Assembly (NCBI GenBank): GCA_041398825.1
Contig: JAWKTX010000004.1
Span: forward strand, 186,001-250,000
DNA from: Planctomycetaceae bacterium
GTDB lineage: Bacteria; Planctomycetota; Planctomycetia; Planctomycetales; Planctomycetaceae
Length of the DNA: 64,000 nt
Direction: 5' to 3'
The stretch's first letter is position 1, and every line of letters starts with the position of its first letter. The notes beneath the pieces are model-generated. The model was not told the origin of the DNA. It ran no database searches and saw only the letters and a list, made by a program, of their open reading frames with translations. The position numbers and the translations under genes were made by a program. Of this stretch, positions 47,041 through 56,387 are shown one piece after another.

Positions 47041-47505
47041 TTACCGCATTGGCACGCTCGATTCGAGGTATTGACGCAAACCATTATCGAAAACATGTCG
47101 CCACCCCTCGATGGGAGGCTCGCCTCCGAGAACACCAAACCTGTCATCCCGGATTTTCAGGATAGTACCACGTCCTGCTGCCGAAAGGGTAAGCCGCAGC
47201 GACGTCATTGCCGGACCGCCGAATGGGGGCAGCAAGTGCCCAGCGAGAACCAATTCCCGGTCTGCATCAACGCCGATCACTGAGTACCAGACAAGACCAT
47301 CGCCGCCACCAAAATCTTCGAACGCGCGACCCCCGAGCTCAGGCTCGATCACGAAACGCTTTGTCCGTTCGGACGTAACAAAGTCCATGGGCCACCAGGC
47401 AGACGACTCGCTCGTCAATGCCTTCCAAACGCGTCCAGGCTCCACGGCAATATTGACATCGATCTCACAGGAGCCGCTCGTGATTTGTTGATTCGACACA
47501 GGCAT
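47041..47505 (-). CDS. SRPBCC (START/AHSA1-like) domain protein
   Basis: 154 residues from ATG 47505, with GAAGG eight bases upstream. The frame is open from further upstream (47607), but those residues lack homology. The pattern CEIDVNIAVEPGRVWKALTS at the N-terminus, WWPMDF, ERTKRFVIEPELGGRAFED and the C-terminal long helix (EGWRHVFDNGLRQYLESS) is typical of the AHSA1/SRPBCC ligand-binding fold. Such proteins bind hydrophobic ligands or chaperones; the role here is unknown. Confidence 0.8.
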   Translation of the reverse strand: MPVSNQQITSGSCEIDVNIAVEPGRVWKALTSESSAWWPMDFVTSERTKRFVIEPELGGRAFEDFGGGDGLVWYSVIGVDADRELVLAGHLLPPFGGPAMTSLRLTLSAAGRGTILKIRDDRFGVLGGEPPIEGWRHVFDNGLRQYLESSVPMR

Positions 47506-48431
47506 GCATCCTTCAGGGAACAAGCATTGCAACCCGTTTGGGGCGAATGACATTGAAGCAAAGAAACCGTGAATCAAGGAAACCGTCGCACCACAGCGAA
47601 TAGCCACGCACAGACCGCAGGGCCCAAGCCTCGAGCCAGACTACCAGCGTATTCAAAAACGGGACGGACTCGAGCAGGAGACCTTTCAAGAACGATAATC
47701 TAACGTCGTCCTGCGTGACTGTCACGGTTCTTCAACGGACAGCTATCGCTATGAGCAACGGGCAACAACAGATCCGGGCGCCACGCGGCAGATTCAGTGC
47801 CGAACGGTGTTGATGACTCATGGCAATACAGCACACCCTGAAAATGCTCGTTTGTTCTCCGCCGACTGACTTACTTAGAAAACCCGATTCGATCAACTTC
47901 ACGCGATGGCACAGATGTCTCTGGAGTATCGTTTGCCCAACCAGGTTTTTGCTGGTCACCTCAGAATTCCGCCACATGTTTGTCAGACGACATCGACATC
48001 ACAATGATCGCAGTCGAAGCGGTCTGTCATTTCCACACCAACGAAAAGCTGTACGTCGAAACGTCCAAACTCCAAAGAGACACCAGCACTGTTGCGATCC
48101 AGGACATGTATTCGATCAACCCCTTCCGATAGTGAACAAAGCGAACGCAATGGTCGAGGATTTGTGCAGCAGATCTTCCATGTCTGTCCAGCGTCTGCCA
48201 TCACCAACTCAAGCGAGATGGGTTCACAATGAAGTGTTGCGACAGCAGACAGCAATCGCGAATTGGGCTGTGTTGCGAAATGGTACATGGACATGTTTCG
48301 ATCGCGAGTGAGCCCTGTTTGACGTGGAAATGAATAGCGACTTTCGTAATCGAATATGCGCCGGCACGGCTTCCTATTCAACCGGCGGATCGCGCGATTC
48401 GGTTCATGGCTTTGTTGCTAACGATGTTGGA
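47506..48431. other. Gene-poor stretch of about 0.9 kb
   Basis: No gene can be supported with confidence. A minus-strand frame at 47983-48381 (132 codons) ends in an acidic Asp-rich tail (DRFDCDHCDVDVV) and is the only candidate, but it shows no motif or ribosome-binding site. No tRNA or strong inverted repeat was seen. Confidence 0.4.
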
Positions 48432-48851
48432 CTAGTTCTGCAGCCGTTTCATTTTCGTCTTGATATCTTCTACCGAAGCGCGAAGGCGATCGACTGCTGC
48501 CTCGGTTGGGATTCCATCGATGTCACACGGTACGTCTTTCGCCGTTGTTTCAAAGGTTTCACCCCCAAAATGAACGGAGATCAAAAAATCAGCCATCCAT
48601 TCATTCGATGTCGATTCAGAAGAGCGAACATCACCGGACTTTTTAACAATCACTTCGCTCTTGTTTAAGATCCAGCCCGTTCCTTCGTGCATCATCGCAA
48701 TGATTTGATTGACGGCTGATGGGATTCCCAGCCACGGTGCCGGGCTGGAGGCCGCTTTATCAGAAGCCGGGGATGTTTGATTGTTACAGCCAGCTAAACC
48801 TGCCAACGCACCCAAAGCAAGCAGGAGTCGGCATAAATGAGGTCGAATCAT
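48432..48851 (-). CDS. Hypothetical lipoprotein
   Basis: 139 residues from ATG 48851. The N-terminus MIRPHLCRLLLALGALAGLAGC is a lipoprotein signal with lipobox LAGC, so the mature protein should be lipid-anchored at Cys22. The mature part is unremarkable, with WLGIPSAVNQIIAMMHEGTG, a strand-rich middle and a C-terminal helix (AAVDRLRASVEDIKTKMKR). No family is recognised. A longer frame (to 48950) is open but not homologous to anything. Confidence 0.65.
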   Translation of the reverse strand: MIRPHLCRLLLALGALAGLAGCNNQTSPASDKAASSPAPWLGIPSAVNQIIAMMHEGTGWILNKSEVIVKKSGDVRSSESTSNEWMADFLISVHFGGETFETTAKDVPCDIDGIPTEAAVDRLRASVEDIKTKMKRLQN

Positions 48852-48977
48852 TGGAGGAACCGTTGTGTTGCAAGTACGTTTTCGCGACGAAAGGTTCGGT
48901 AACTGAGGTATCTGCGTTTGAATTGTTTCGCGGGATTCGGTGAACGGCAACTCCGGTCGACGGCATTGCTCAGCATT

Positions 48978-49481
48978 TCATTCAATATCTACAATGCTGA
49001 CAACTTTTCCTTCTTTGGAATAGCGTACTTCGATTGGACCGTATTGTTCGAAGCTATCCCATTCGGATGAGCCGCCGGCGCCTGATAAACCGATTCCAAA
49101 ATGCTGAAGCTCAGCCATGACTTCAACTTCTGACTCTCCCACGAGATGTTGAAAGTATTCGGCTCTGGGTGGAAGGCCTGAACTGGATGCCAGCGGTGCT
49201 GAACTGAACATTGAAGTAACGATCGCTGCCACAAACAGGAATGGCGGAATTGACACCTGGAACATCAGGAATTTGTAGGATTTTGTTTTGATGGCCATCG
49301 CGACGCCAATAACGACGGATAGGCCGTAGAAGATGCAGACCAGAATCATCTGATCAACATCAAGTCCATAGGAGCCTGGATGATCGAAGCCAACGCCGCC
49401 AAAGAGCCCAAAGAAGACCAGAATTGCCATCAAGGAGACCTGTACCACTAACATCACACTGATAAAAGCAGTTGCCATCAT
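48978..49481 (-). CDS. Small membrane protein with C-terminal soluble domain
   Basis: 167 residues from ATG 49481 (GGGGTGAC just upstream; a GTG at 49505 is possible). Three membrane segments are visible: about residues 5-26 (ISVMLVVQVSLMAILVFFGL), 42-60 and 68-88. The C-terminal part has a short acidic/Gly-rich soluble tail (SEVEVMAELQHFGIGLSGAG) ending in beta-like YGPIEVRYSKEGKVVSIVDIE. Family unknown. Confidence 0.65.
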   Translation of the reverse strand: MMATAFISVMLVVQVSLMAILVFFGLFGGVGFDHPGSYGLDVDQMILVCIFYGLSVVIGVAMAIKTKSYKFLMFQVSIPPFLFVAAIVTSMFSSAPLASSSGLPPRAEYFQHLVGESEVEVMAELQHFGIGLSGAGGSSEWDSFEQYGPIEVRYSKEGKVVSIVDIE

Positions 49482-50017
49482 GTCACCCCAATCGTCCAGC
49501 GGCACCGGACTGGAACCGGTGACGTGATCCTGTCATTGCGGCACCGAGCTCCGTTTCGGTGCATACAATTGTTAATTTACATACCTCGCAATTATTATTG
49601 CGGCGAATGGACTACGAGCATTCCAACAAGTCTACACACGCGGGGCGTCTGTCTGGAAGCCTTGGTTGGGAAACTTCTCGAATCCCCCTGGAGCTGCGGA
49701 CATCCAGACAGAATGGCGGAATGAACTCCGGCGATCGCGGTGTGAACCTTACTGGCTCGCGATTTCGCAGATCAAATCTTTGTTCCCTGCAGCACAAACA
49801 AGCAAGAGATGGATGCCGGCAGAACGTTTTGAGAGTGCCAAACCAAAGACGGAATCCTGTTCCCGGAGACCCCAACGCCGGAAAAGTGAGCTCCTCCTGT
49901 TTCTCCCGACACGCCTGCTTTGCGCAAAATGACGACCTTCTTCATCGCCTGAACTGTCCCTGATTTGTGATTCACCTGAGAACATCAGGATTCCCAAACT
50001 CTTGCACGAACAGGATG
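49482..50017. other. Intergenic stretch downstream of the SelD fusion
   Basis: About 535 bases. I looked for a tRNA-Sec-like sequence (expected anticodon TCA with a long variable arm) and did not find one. Short frames are unconvincing. Nothing else recognised. Confidence 0.45.
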
Positions 50018-52429
50018 TCACTGAGTGGATGAATCGACCACACCGATGACAGCTGCCTGCAGGTATCCAGCCGAGCGCAGCATGTTGATCAGCGGTTTGG
50101 TGCAATCCATATCGACAGCGATCAATAGGCCACCTGAGGTTTGCGGATCAAACATCGCGTGCCATTGTGGACATTCCGTCACAAGAACTGCATGAGATCG
50201 TTCATTCCGTTGCGGCCCGAACACGATTTCAACGCTCAACGGATCACATGGATGATCCGGAACTTGCATTCGACCGGCAACGGAGCGGTTTTTCGGATCA
50301 AGCGTACTGCAGATACCGGCGTCGAATAATTCTGCGGCACCATCGATCAAAGGGATCGCATCCAGCTTTAGTCGGGCCGAGACGTTCGAGGCATCGATCA
50401 TCTCAATCAAATGGCCGGCAAGTCCAAATCCGGTGATGTCGGTGACAGACGTGGCACCATAGTTGCGTGCAATTCTTGCAGCTTCTGCATTGCTCTGCAG
50501 CATGGTGGTGATGGCATTTTCGACGGCAGCTGCCGATGAACGAACGAGATACTTCTCCAGACGACGCGATCTGTTTGCTGCATCCCCGCGACGATGGGGA
50601 TGCATTTCCCTGCCGGCGAGGATGACACCCGACCCAAGTGGCTTTGTGAGGATCAGGTTCTGGCCCGGAGTCAATCCGGACTTACCAGAAAGCTGAGGGG
50701 GCGACGCGCCATCAGCAGTCCTTCCAAGAATCGTGAAACCAATGGCAAGTTCACCTGCATCCATCGTATGGCCACCGGCAAGTACGACGTTGGCTGCCCG
50801 AAATTCGCGAACAGCCCCGGACAAAACGGCATGCAGCGTTGCTGCCTGCGCGTGGTGAGGTCCCGGAGGCAGGCACACCGTTGCCATCGCCACTGTTGGT
50901 ATCACAGATCTAGCCCACAGATCGCTCATCGCATGCACAGCAGCAATCCTGCCTGCCAGCCACTCATCTCTTACAACGGCAGTGATCATGTCGACAGTCA
51001 GAGCATGAACTGTCGATCGACTGTCAGAAAGCGCGGCGGCATCTTCTGGTTGCAGAAAATCTCGATCACCATCGCCATACTCTTCACGCAATTGACGAAG
51101 CACTTCGCTCAGTACGTCCGCACTTGTTTTTCCACCACACCCCCGACAACGCATCGGTGCCATTTGGAAATCCTGAACACCGCGATCAGCCGTGAACACC
51201 AAGCGCGAGTTCCGACGCATGTCTGTGTTTGACCGTGAGTTGGCAGGGGCATTTTTCATGGGACGATGCATGTTCATGAATCGTGTATCAATACGATTCT
51301 TTAGCTTCCAGAGCCACGCCCCGTGAGATGTGACGCAGCGATACTGACCAATCGCTGTGCCATCGCCCACCGCCAACAGCGATAGAAAATCTGTCTGCGG
51401 TCGGTAACGAACCAATGGTTCTTTGTGCAGCAAATTTTGCAAATTCTGCCAGAGCACCGCTCCTTCTCGTACCGCGTAAACGCCGGCTCGAGGAACGGGA
51501 TTACCGCGGATTTCTGCGCAGTCTCCGACAGCAAAGATGGGCTTCTCATCAACTGATCGCAGCGTTTCATCCACCAGGATGAACCCGTTTTCGGCTCGAG
51601 CCAGATCCGTGTTCTCGTTCAGTGGTAGAGGGCTCGCACTGGTACACCAGACGACAATATCGAAGGTGTGCTCACTCCCGTCGTCGAATACCAATGCGTT
51701 TTCACGTGACGCGACGACCCGTCGCTGACAGGCGAGCTGAATCCCCCGAGCTTGCAGCAGTCCAGCAGCGCGATGGGCCGTCTGTTCACGATACCCTCGC
51801 ATGATTCGAGATGCAGAATCAATGAGCGTGACCTGAGCCGGGTTCGTCCCGCAGTTACTTTCTGCAAGTATTCGATGAAGAAACGGCTGAATACAAAATG
51901 CAATTTCAACTCCCGCAGCGCCACCTCCTACGACTGCAACCTGCAAGCCGCGAGAATCATTTCTCTCTCGACGATGATGGACACACTTCTCAACCTGTTG
52001 CTGAAGCCGCCGGACAGCTTTGAACATCGGCTTGACAGGCACAAAGCCGGGATGATCTGCCGCCACGTCCACTCTGGACGGCCTGCTTCCAATTCCAATG
52101 GATGCTACGTCGAATCCAATGGACGGCCGGTCTGACCCGAAGTGAATTCTGCGGGAAACACTGTCGATCCTTGTACATTCGTCGACGATTAGATGAATTC
52201 CAGAATTGTAGGTCAACTGGTGAAGATCGATCAGCATTTCATCGGGCTCATACAGCCCAGCGAGGACTCCCGGAAACATCCCGCTGTAAGTTGCACAGGG
52301 AGTTGTAGAAACCAGGGTCAGACGCGTGTCGAAGATGGATCGTTCTGCCCACATCCTGATGACGTGCAGATGGGTGTGTCCTGCGCCAATGAGCACCACA
52401 TGCCGCGACGGAAGGTTTGTTTCATTCAT
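50018..52429 (-). CDS. selD: NADH-dehydrogenase-like flavoprotein fused to selenophosphate synthetase
   Basis: An 803-residue fusion. The N-terminal 400 residues are an FAD/NAD(P)-dependent pyridine-nucleotide oxidoreductase (VVLIGAGHTHLHVIRMW at the start, AVVGGGAAGVEIAF near residue 170, FAVGDCAEI near residue 300). The C-terminal part (from about residue 423) is SelD, which makes selenophosphate from selenide and ATP: RCRGCGGK with Cys431 and Lys434 spaced as in E. coli SelD, ALTVDMI, MFDPQTSGGLL and DITGFGLAGHL. This fusion occurs in several lineages and suggests coupling of selenide handling to electron transfer. A Sec tRNA or SelA is not in the window. Confidence 0.9.
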   Translation of the reverse strand: MNETNLPSRHVVLIGAGHTHLHVIRMWAERSIFDTRLTLVSTTPCATYSGMFPGVLAGLYEPDEMLIDLHQLTYNSGIHLIVDECTRIDSVSRRIHFGSDRPSIGFDVASIGIGSRPSRVDVAADHPGFVPVKPMFKAVRRLQQQVEKCVHHRRERNDSRGLQVAVVGGGAAGVEIAFCIQPFLHRILAESNCGTNPAQVTLIDSASRIMRGYREQTAHRAAGLLQARGIQLACQRRVVASRENALVFDDGSEHTFDIVVWCTSASPLPLNENTDLARAENGFILVDETLRSVDEKPIFAVGDCAEIRGNPVPRAGVYAVREGAVLWQNLQNLLHKEPLVRYRPQTDFLSLLAVGDGTAIGQYRCVTSHGAWLWKLKNRIDTRFMNMHRPMKNAPANSRSNTDMRRNSRLVFTADRGVQDFQMAPMRCRGCGGKTSADVLSEVLRQLREEYGDGDRDFLQPEDAAALSDSRSTVHALTVDMITAVVRDEWLAGRIAAVHAMSDLWARSVIPTVAMATVCLPPGPHHAQAATLHAVLSGAVREFRAANVVLAGGHTMDAGELAIGFTILGRTADGASPPQLSGKSGLTPGQNLILTKPLGSGVILAGREMHPHRRGDAANRSRRLEKYLVRSSAAAVENAITTMLQSNAEAARIARNYGATSVTDITGFGLAGHLIEMIDASNVSARLKLDAIPLIDGAAELFDAGICSTLDPKNRSVAGRMQVPDHPCDPLSVEIVFGPQRNERSHAVLVTECPQWHAMFDPQTSGGLLIAVDMDCTKPLINMLRSAGYLQAAVIGVVDSSTQ

Positions 52430-52489
52430 TAGCTGAACACTTATCGCAGGCGAGGCGATGACAAGGATCCACGCAAAGCTGGCGGCACA

Positions 52490-53698
52490 TCACAGCAGTG
52501 TGTCCAGCGTCTGGCAAAGTTCACCAATCAGCAACTCAGCGGGCTCCAGACCGACAGAAAGTCGCACCAATTCGTTAGTGATGCCAAGTTCCCTGCGAGC
52601 ATTTTCACTGAGGAAACGATGTGATGTTCCGGCCGGGTAAGAAATCGTGGTGCGTGCATCGGCCAGCGACGGAGAGAATGGGATCGAATCACTGGCCAGC
52701 ATGAATCGGTTGACAATTTCAGCACCGTTTCCATTGAGCTCAAACGAAATGATGCCCCCGGTACCGTTGGGGTAAAGGCTGGTGGCCAGTTCGTAAGACT
52801 TATGGTCGTTCAGCAAAGGATAATGCACACGACCAACTGCAGGATGGCCAACAAGCCGCTCTGCAATCGCCCGGGTCGTGGCGCAAACCTGCTTCATTCG
52901 CAAAGGCAGCGTTCGCAGTCCTCGCTGGCAAAGCCATGATTCAAATGGGTTAGCATTCGCGCCAAAAATGCTGGCTGTCACCCGAAGCTGATTCATCATT
53001 TCTGCGGAACCGGAAGCAACACCCAGCATCACATCCCCGTGCCCATTCAGATATTTTGATGCGCTGTGTACAACAATGGCCGCACCATGGTCATGGCACT
53101 TGATGAGTATTGGCGTGGTGAAGGTGGCATCCACCACCAGTGGAACATCGCCAAGTGCTGCCGTGACAGCATCCAGATCACAGATTTCCAGCAGGGGATT
53201 TGAAATCGTTTCAACCAGCGCGAAACACGTTTGGTCGGTTCGGGCCGCCGCGAATTCGGAGGGCACCGTCTGGTCCACCAGTGTAAAGTTCAATCCAAAC
53301 TGCTGCTGCATCCGTTCAGCCAGCTGAATCGTTCGACCATACAGAGCCCGGGACATGATGACGTGGCCACGATTATTACCCAGTGTCTGAAAGACACTGG
53401 CAATGGCGGCCATGCCTGATGAAAAAACGGCCCCGGCCTCGGCGTTCTCCAGGCAGGCCATCGCATCCGCCAGAGCCACATGATTTGGATTATTGTCCCG
53501 AGTGTAAATATACCCCGGAGTTCTGCCGACCGCGATATCCTCCAGCTGATTCAGGTCTTCAACATCAAACGCAGCCGATTGAAAAATCGGCGCAACACTT
53601 GGGCGTGTCGATCCTGCGTTTGCGGATCCCATCCGGGATGGTTCGGCGTTACGATTGGTTGAAGACATCTCGTCCGATCTATCAGCGGGGATCGTCAT
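52490..53698 (-). CDS. Trans-sulfuration family PLP enzyme (cystathionine gamma-synthase / methionine gamma-lyase type)
   Basis: A 402-residue PLP enzyme of Cys/Met metabolism. The PLP lysine is in HSASKYLNGHGD near residue 210, GYIYTRDNNPN is at the N-terminal PLP-phosphate region, AGAVFSSGMAAIASV follows, and YPAGTSHRF and LVRLSVGLEP mark the C-terminus. Substrate choice (cystathionine, homocysteine, methionine, O-acyl-homoserine) cannot be told from the motifs. ATG 53698 is taken; ATG 53668 preceded by GGACGAG is an alternative. It lies 60 bases upstream of the SelD fusion on the same strand, perhaps co-transcribed. Confidence 0.87.
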   Translation of the reverse strand: MTIPADRSDEMSSTNRNAEPSRMGSANAGSTRPSVAPIFQSAAFDVEDLNQLEDIAVGRTPGYIYTRDNNPNHVALADAMACLENAEAGAVFSSGMAAIASVFQTLGNNRGHVIMSRALYGRTIQLAERMQQQFGLNFTLVDQTVPSEFAAARTDQTCFALVETISNPLLEICDLDAVTAALGDVPLVVDATFTTPILIKCHDHGAAIVVHSASKYLNGHGDVMLGVASGSAEMMNQLRVTASIFGANANPFESWLCQRGLRTLPLRMKQVCATTRAIAERLVGHPAVGRVHYPLLNDHKSYELATSLYPNGTGGIISFELNGNGAEIVNRFMLASDSIPFSPSLADARTTISYPAGTSHRFLSENARRELGITNELVRLSVGLEPAELLIGELCQTLDTLL

Positions 53699-53729
53699 GG
53701 CATCGAGCCTGAATCATGTACGAATAAAA

Positions 53730-53760
53730 ACACCCTGCCGGAATCTAACCGACAGGGTGT
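53730..53760 (-). terminator. Intrinsic terminator after the coiled-coil gene
   Basis: ACACCCTG...CGG (53730-53741) pairs with CCG...CAGGGTGT (53749-53760), one mismatch, 7-base loop. On the minus strand it is followed by TTTTTATTCG, a U-rich tail, so it terminates the coiled-coil gene whose stop is about 95 bases upstream. Confidence 0.82.
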
Positions 53761-53854
53761 TCTCAGAGAATCAATTCGCAGGTGGAGTCGGCAAGGTCGA
53801 CGAAATTCTGAAGCGAATCGACGAACTGGGTTCCTCCTGATCTGTACTTTCCAA

Positions 53855-55111
53855 CTATCGAGCTTCGGGCGGCAGAGGAACAAGTTCTTCGCCGGCGTTG
53901 TGTTCCACAACAGCGGTTGAACCAGTTTCCAGATCTCCGTCTGTCTTTGAGAACCGCGTTGTGCGGCGGTCGAGGATCACACGGGCTGCTTCGCGAACTT
54001 CTCCTTCGCTCAGGCGTCGCAGGTTGCCGATTTCGGACAGCGGCTCAATGATTCGGGCAACCCGCCCCAGCGTCGACTCCATCATGGCAACTTCGAGTAG
54101 AGTGTGGCGAATCGAATCCAGAGATCGGACATGTGCTGCGACCTCAGTCTGGAAGTCGTCCAGGATTTCCAGATTCTGGATTGCGTCGGCCACGTCTCCG
54201 GTGTGATCATTCAGCGACGTCTGCAACTGCACCAATGAATCCAGATTGTTGCGAGCCACGTCCAGCCGAAGTGAATCGCTTGTCAATTGGGTGTTCATGG
54301 CAATCAGGGTTTTGGCATGATCGCGAGCGGTCTCAACCGTCTCTGAGGCGGTGAGAACGTCATCCTTCATTGAGATCAGCTGATCGACGGACTGCTGAGC
54401 AACCGCAAGATCGCCGGCACCTCGGTTGACGGAATCCTTAAAGGCAACAAACTGATCGAATCGCTCTGCAGCGACTTTCAGGTCGTCGGAATGGGCCACC
54501 ATCTGCTGCGTCAGCTCTGCCAGCTGTGCGACGCTTTCACTTGCGTTCTCGTAACCATTTGACGCGGCGATCATCCGATTCTGCAAAGCCACCATGCCAT
54601 CCAGTGAATTCGCGGCAATCTCTGTCTGATCTGAACCTCGAATGATCGCGTTCTGAAGCTGCTGGAAGGCGGACAACTGCTGAGAGGCCTGTTGCGTGAG
54701 TTGTTGTTCATTGATAATTCGATTCTGCAGGCTGACAATACGATCGACAGCGGACAGAGCGATGGTCGCTCCTTCTGCCTCGTTCTGGATCCTGTTCCGG
54801 AGCGTCTGAATGTCAGCGATCGCCGCTTTGACCTGCTCCAGCCGACTGGCCTGCTCCTCAATTCCGGCGAGCAGATCGTTGGTCTTCCAGACAGAGTCTT
54901 TCGACGCAACCAGCTTTTTCATGCTGCTGTCGGTCAAATCCAGTTTTGTCTGCAACCCATCCAGTCGGCCCTTGAGCGGACCCACCATCATCAGTTGCAT
55001 TCCAAAGAAGACGACTGCAAGCGACATGAGCATGGACATGCCAATGAAGTTGCGGAAGCCCCGCATTTCGTTATTCGATGATCGTCGGATAGTTGTCGAT
55101 GTACCGTTCAA
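53855..55111 (-). CDS. Membrane-anchored coiled-coil protein with repeated helical units
   Basis: 418 residues from ATG 55111. A single membrane helix lies near residues 22-45 (IGMSMLMSLAVVFFGMQLMM). The following 300 residues are helical with about 30-residue repeats centred on a hydrophobic core: VDRIVSLQNRIINE, LDGMVALQNRMIAA, FDQFVAFKDSVNRG, VDQLISMKDDVLTA and LDSLVQLQTSLNDH. The C-terminal tail is basic then acidic. The protein probably forms a long rod-like coil at the membrane or in the periplasm; no enzyme motif is visible. Its function is unknown. Confidence 0.8.
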   Translation of the reverse strand: MNGTSTTIRRSSNNEMRGFRNFIGMSMLMSLAVVFFGMQLMMVGPLKGRLDGLQTKLDLTDSSMKKLVASKDSVWKTNDLLAGIEEQASRLEQVKAAIADIQTLRNRIQNEAEGATIALSAVDRIVSLQNRIINEQQLTQQASQQLSAFQQLQNAIIRGSDQTEIAANSLDGMVALQNRMIAASNGYENASESVAQLAELTQQMVAHSDDLKVAAERFDQFVAFKDSVNRGAGDLAVAQQSVDQLISMKDDVLTASETVETARDHAKTLIAMNTQLTSDSLRLDVARNNLDSLVQLQTSLNDHTGDVADAIQNLEILDDFQTEVAAHVRSLDSIRHTLLEVAMMESTLGRVARIIEPLSEIGNLRRLSEGEVREAARVILDRRTTRFSKTDGDLETGSTAVVEHNAGEELVPLPPEAR

Positions 55112-55431
55112 GGTTCTTCCTCCGGAGCTTAGACGGCGTTTCGAAATCGGTTGAGTGTTTTCACACGACTCGGTTTCGTTTGATGATTGAAAGACATGCC
55201 AACCACATTGCGTTCGTTGTCGGTAAAGTTCACCTGAACGAAAAGAACAACCGCGGTTTGCTAACTTTTATCGCCGTCAGACTCAGGCACAGTTTGCCTG
55301 TTTTATGTGAATCGGCAGACATTGCCGGAGGCGGTTCCGCGCCGATGGGGATGAGCATGCCCTAGCGGAGGATTCGACTGTGCTGGTTATGCGGGAACTG
55401 GGTACGAACCATTAGCGCACTACCAAAGAAA
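55112..55431. other. Intergenic stretch upstream of the coiled-coil gene
   Basis: About 320 bases without a supported gene, holding the promoter region of the coiled-coil gene and then the fdxA terminator. No other structure was seen. Confidence 0.45.
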
Positions 55432-55465
55432 AAAGCTTCACCAGTCTGAGGACTGATGAAGCTTT
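55432..55465 (-). terminator. Intrinsic terminator after the ferredoxin gene
   Basis: AAAGCTTCA (55432-55440) pairs with TGAAGCTTT (55457-55465), extended by AGTC (55443-55446) with GACT (55451-55454) across a small internal loop and a TGAG tetraloop. On the minus strand it is followed by TTTTTTCTTT. It lies 37 bases after the ferredoxin stop. Confidence 0.88.
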
Positions 55466-55501
55466 CGGATTTCATTGGCCGGGTCGAGGATGCGACGCCA
55501 A

Positions 55502-55810
55502 TTACTTCTTTGGAGTGTGGGCACACTGGCCGTGAGATTCAGCCATTGATGTCTTTTGTTCGTTGATGCCCGGGCATTGAGGAGCCATTTCGGCATTCAG
55601 TCCCTTGTAGTCTGCCCACTGTTCGGGCAGGTTATCTTCGTGGAAAATTGCTTCCACGGGGCACTCTGGAACACATGCTTCACAATCGATGCATTCATCT
55701 GGATGAATGAAAAGGATTGCTTCGCCTTCGTAGAAACACTCGACCGGACACACAACTACGCAGTCGGTGTACTTGCAGTTGAAGCAAGGTTCTGCCACAA
55801 CGTGAGCCAT
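55502..55810 (-). CDS. fdxA: Ferredoxin of the 7Fe/8Fe (FdxA-like) type
   Basis: 102 residues from ATG 55810, with AAAGGG seven bases upstream (a longer open frame upstream is not homologous). Two cluster motifs are visible: CFNCKYTDCVVVCPVE near residues 9-24 and CIDCEACVPECPVEAI near residues 40-55. The first (C-x2-C-x4-C-x3-CP) and second (C-x2-C-x2-C-x3-CP) motifs match FdxA, in which the first site usually binds a 3Fe cluster and the second a 4Fe cluster. It supplies electrons in the cytosol. A strong terminator follows directly, so it is monocistronic. Confidence 0.9.
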   Translation of the reverse strand: MAHVVAEPCFNCKYTDCVVVCPVECFYEGEAILFIHPDECIDCEACVPECPVEAIFHEDNLPEQWADYKGLNAEMAPQCPGINEQKTSMAESHGQCAHTPKK

Positions 55811-56387
55811 TTGTTGCCCTTTCAAACCAGAATGCTGGCCAGAGAATCGGGACCCGAGTTGGGTCATTATTAGGTGGATACACTCTTCATTGTGAAGAGT
55901 AGTCTGTCTCATTGTCGTCTGCAACGTGCAGATTGGCCCCAGTAAAATGGACCGTTTCTGCAGTTGGGAAGCCCGGTTGCTTCTTCCAGAGTGAGTTGTA
56001 CGAAACGCTTTTCGGCAATTTCCAGACACGCAGCGGTGCAAAAATGCGTCTCAGGAAATTGAGACAGAATCTCGCAAATTATCTGCTGGTCCTCGCCAGA
56101 TCTGCGCGGGTTTTGCAAGGAAACCAGCCATCCTGCCGATTTTTACCAACCCGATTTTGAATCGTCCGGGGTTTCAGAATCTGGATTCCCGTTCGGGGTT
56201 ACGGCGCACAAAGTGGAATAATTTGTGCACAATTGATGCTCCCACTGCAATTTTTCTCCGTTTACAGTCAATATCAGTCGCGTTCCGTGCGTATTTCTAC
56301 AAGTTGCTGCGTGTTGTGTTGTTCTTTCATACACGTCTGTTTTCAGCCTGAGCAATTTGCTGCCTCCTGACCCGAGCGAGGTCTACT
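55811..56387. other. Intergenic stretch between the ferredoxin and sigma-factor genes
   Basis: About 575 bases. A minus-strand frame (55909-56118; listed separately with low confidence) is the only candidate gene. The rest contains AT-rich sequence fitting promoters of the divergent ferredoxin and sigma-factor genes, but no unambiguous -35/-10 pair. Confidence 0.4.
55909..56118 (-). CDS. Possible small Cys-containing protein
   Basis: A 69-codon frame with a possible TTG start at 56118. The composition looks protein-like: EDQQIICEILSQFPETHFCT, then CLEIAEKRFVQLTLEEATGL and PNCRNGPFYWG, with four to five cysteines that could bind metal. An in-frame stop lies not far upstream, so no better start exists. 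It is convergent with nothing and lies upstream of fdxA. This could equally be chance. Confidence 0.3.
   Translation of the reverse strand: MQNPRRSGEDQQIICEILSQFPETHFCTAACLEIAEKRFVQLTLEEATGLPNCRNGPFYWGQSARCRRQ

Noticed and set aside
47983..48381. Possible 132-residue minus-strand gene
   Set aside because: No recognisable motif, ribosome-binding site or homology pattern; too weak to list as a gene.
49482..50017. tRNA-Sec gene near the SelD fusion
   Set aside because: No cloverleaf with a TCA anticodon and long variable arm could be found by eye on either strand.
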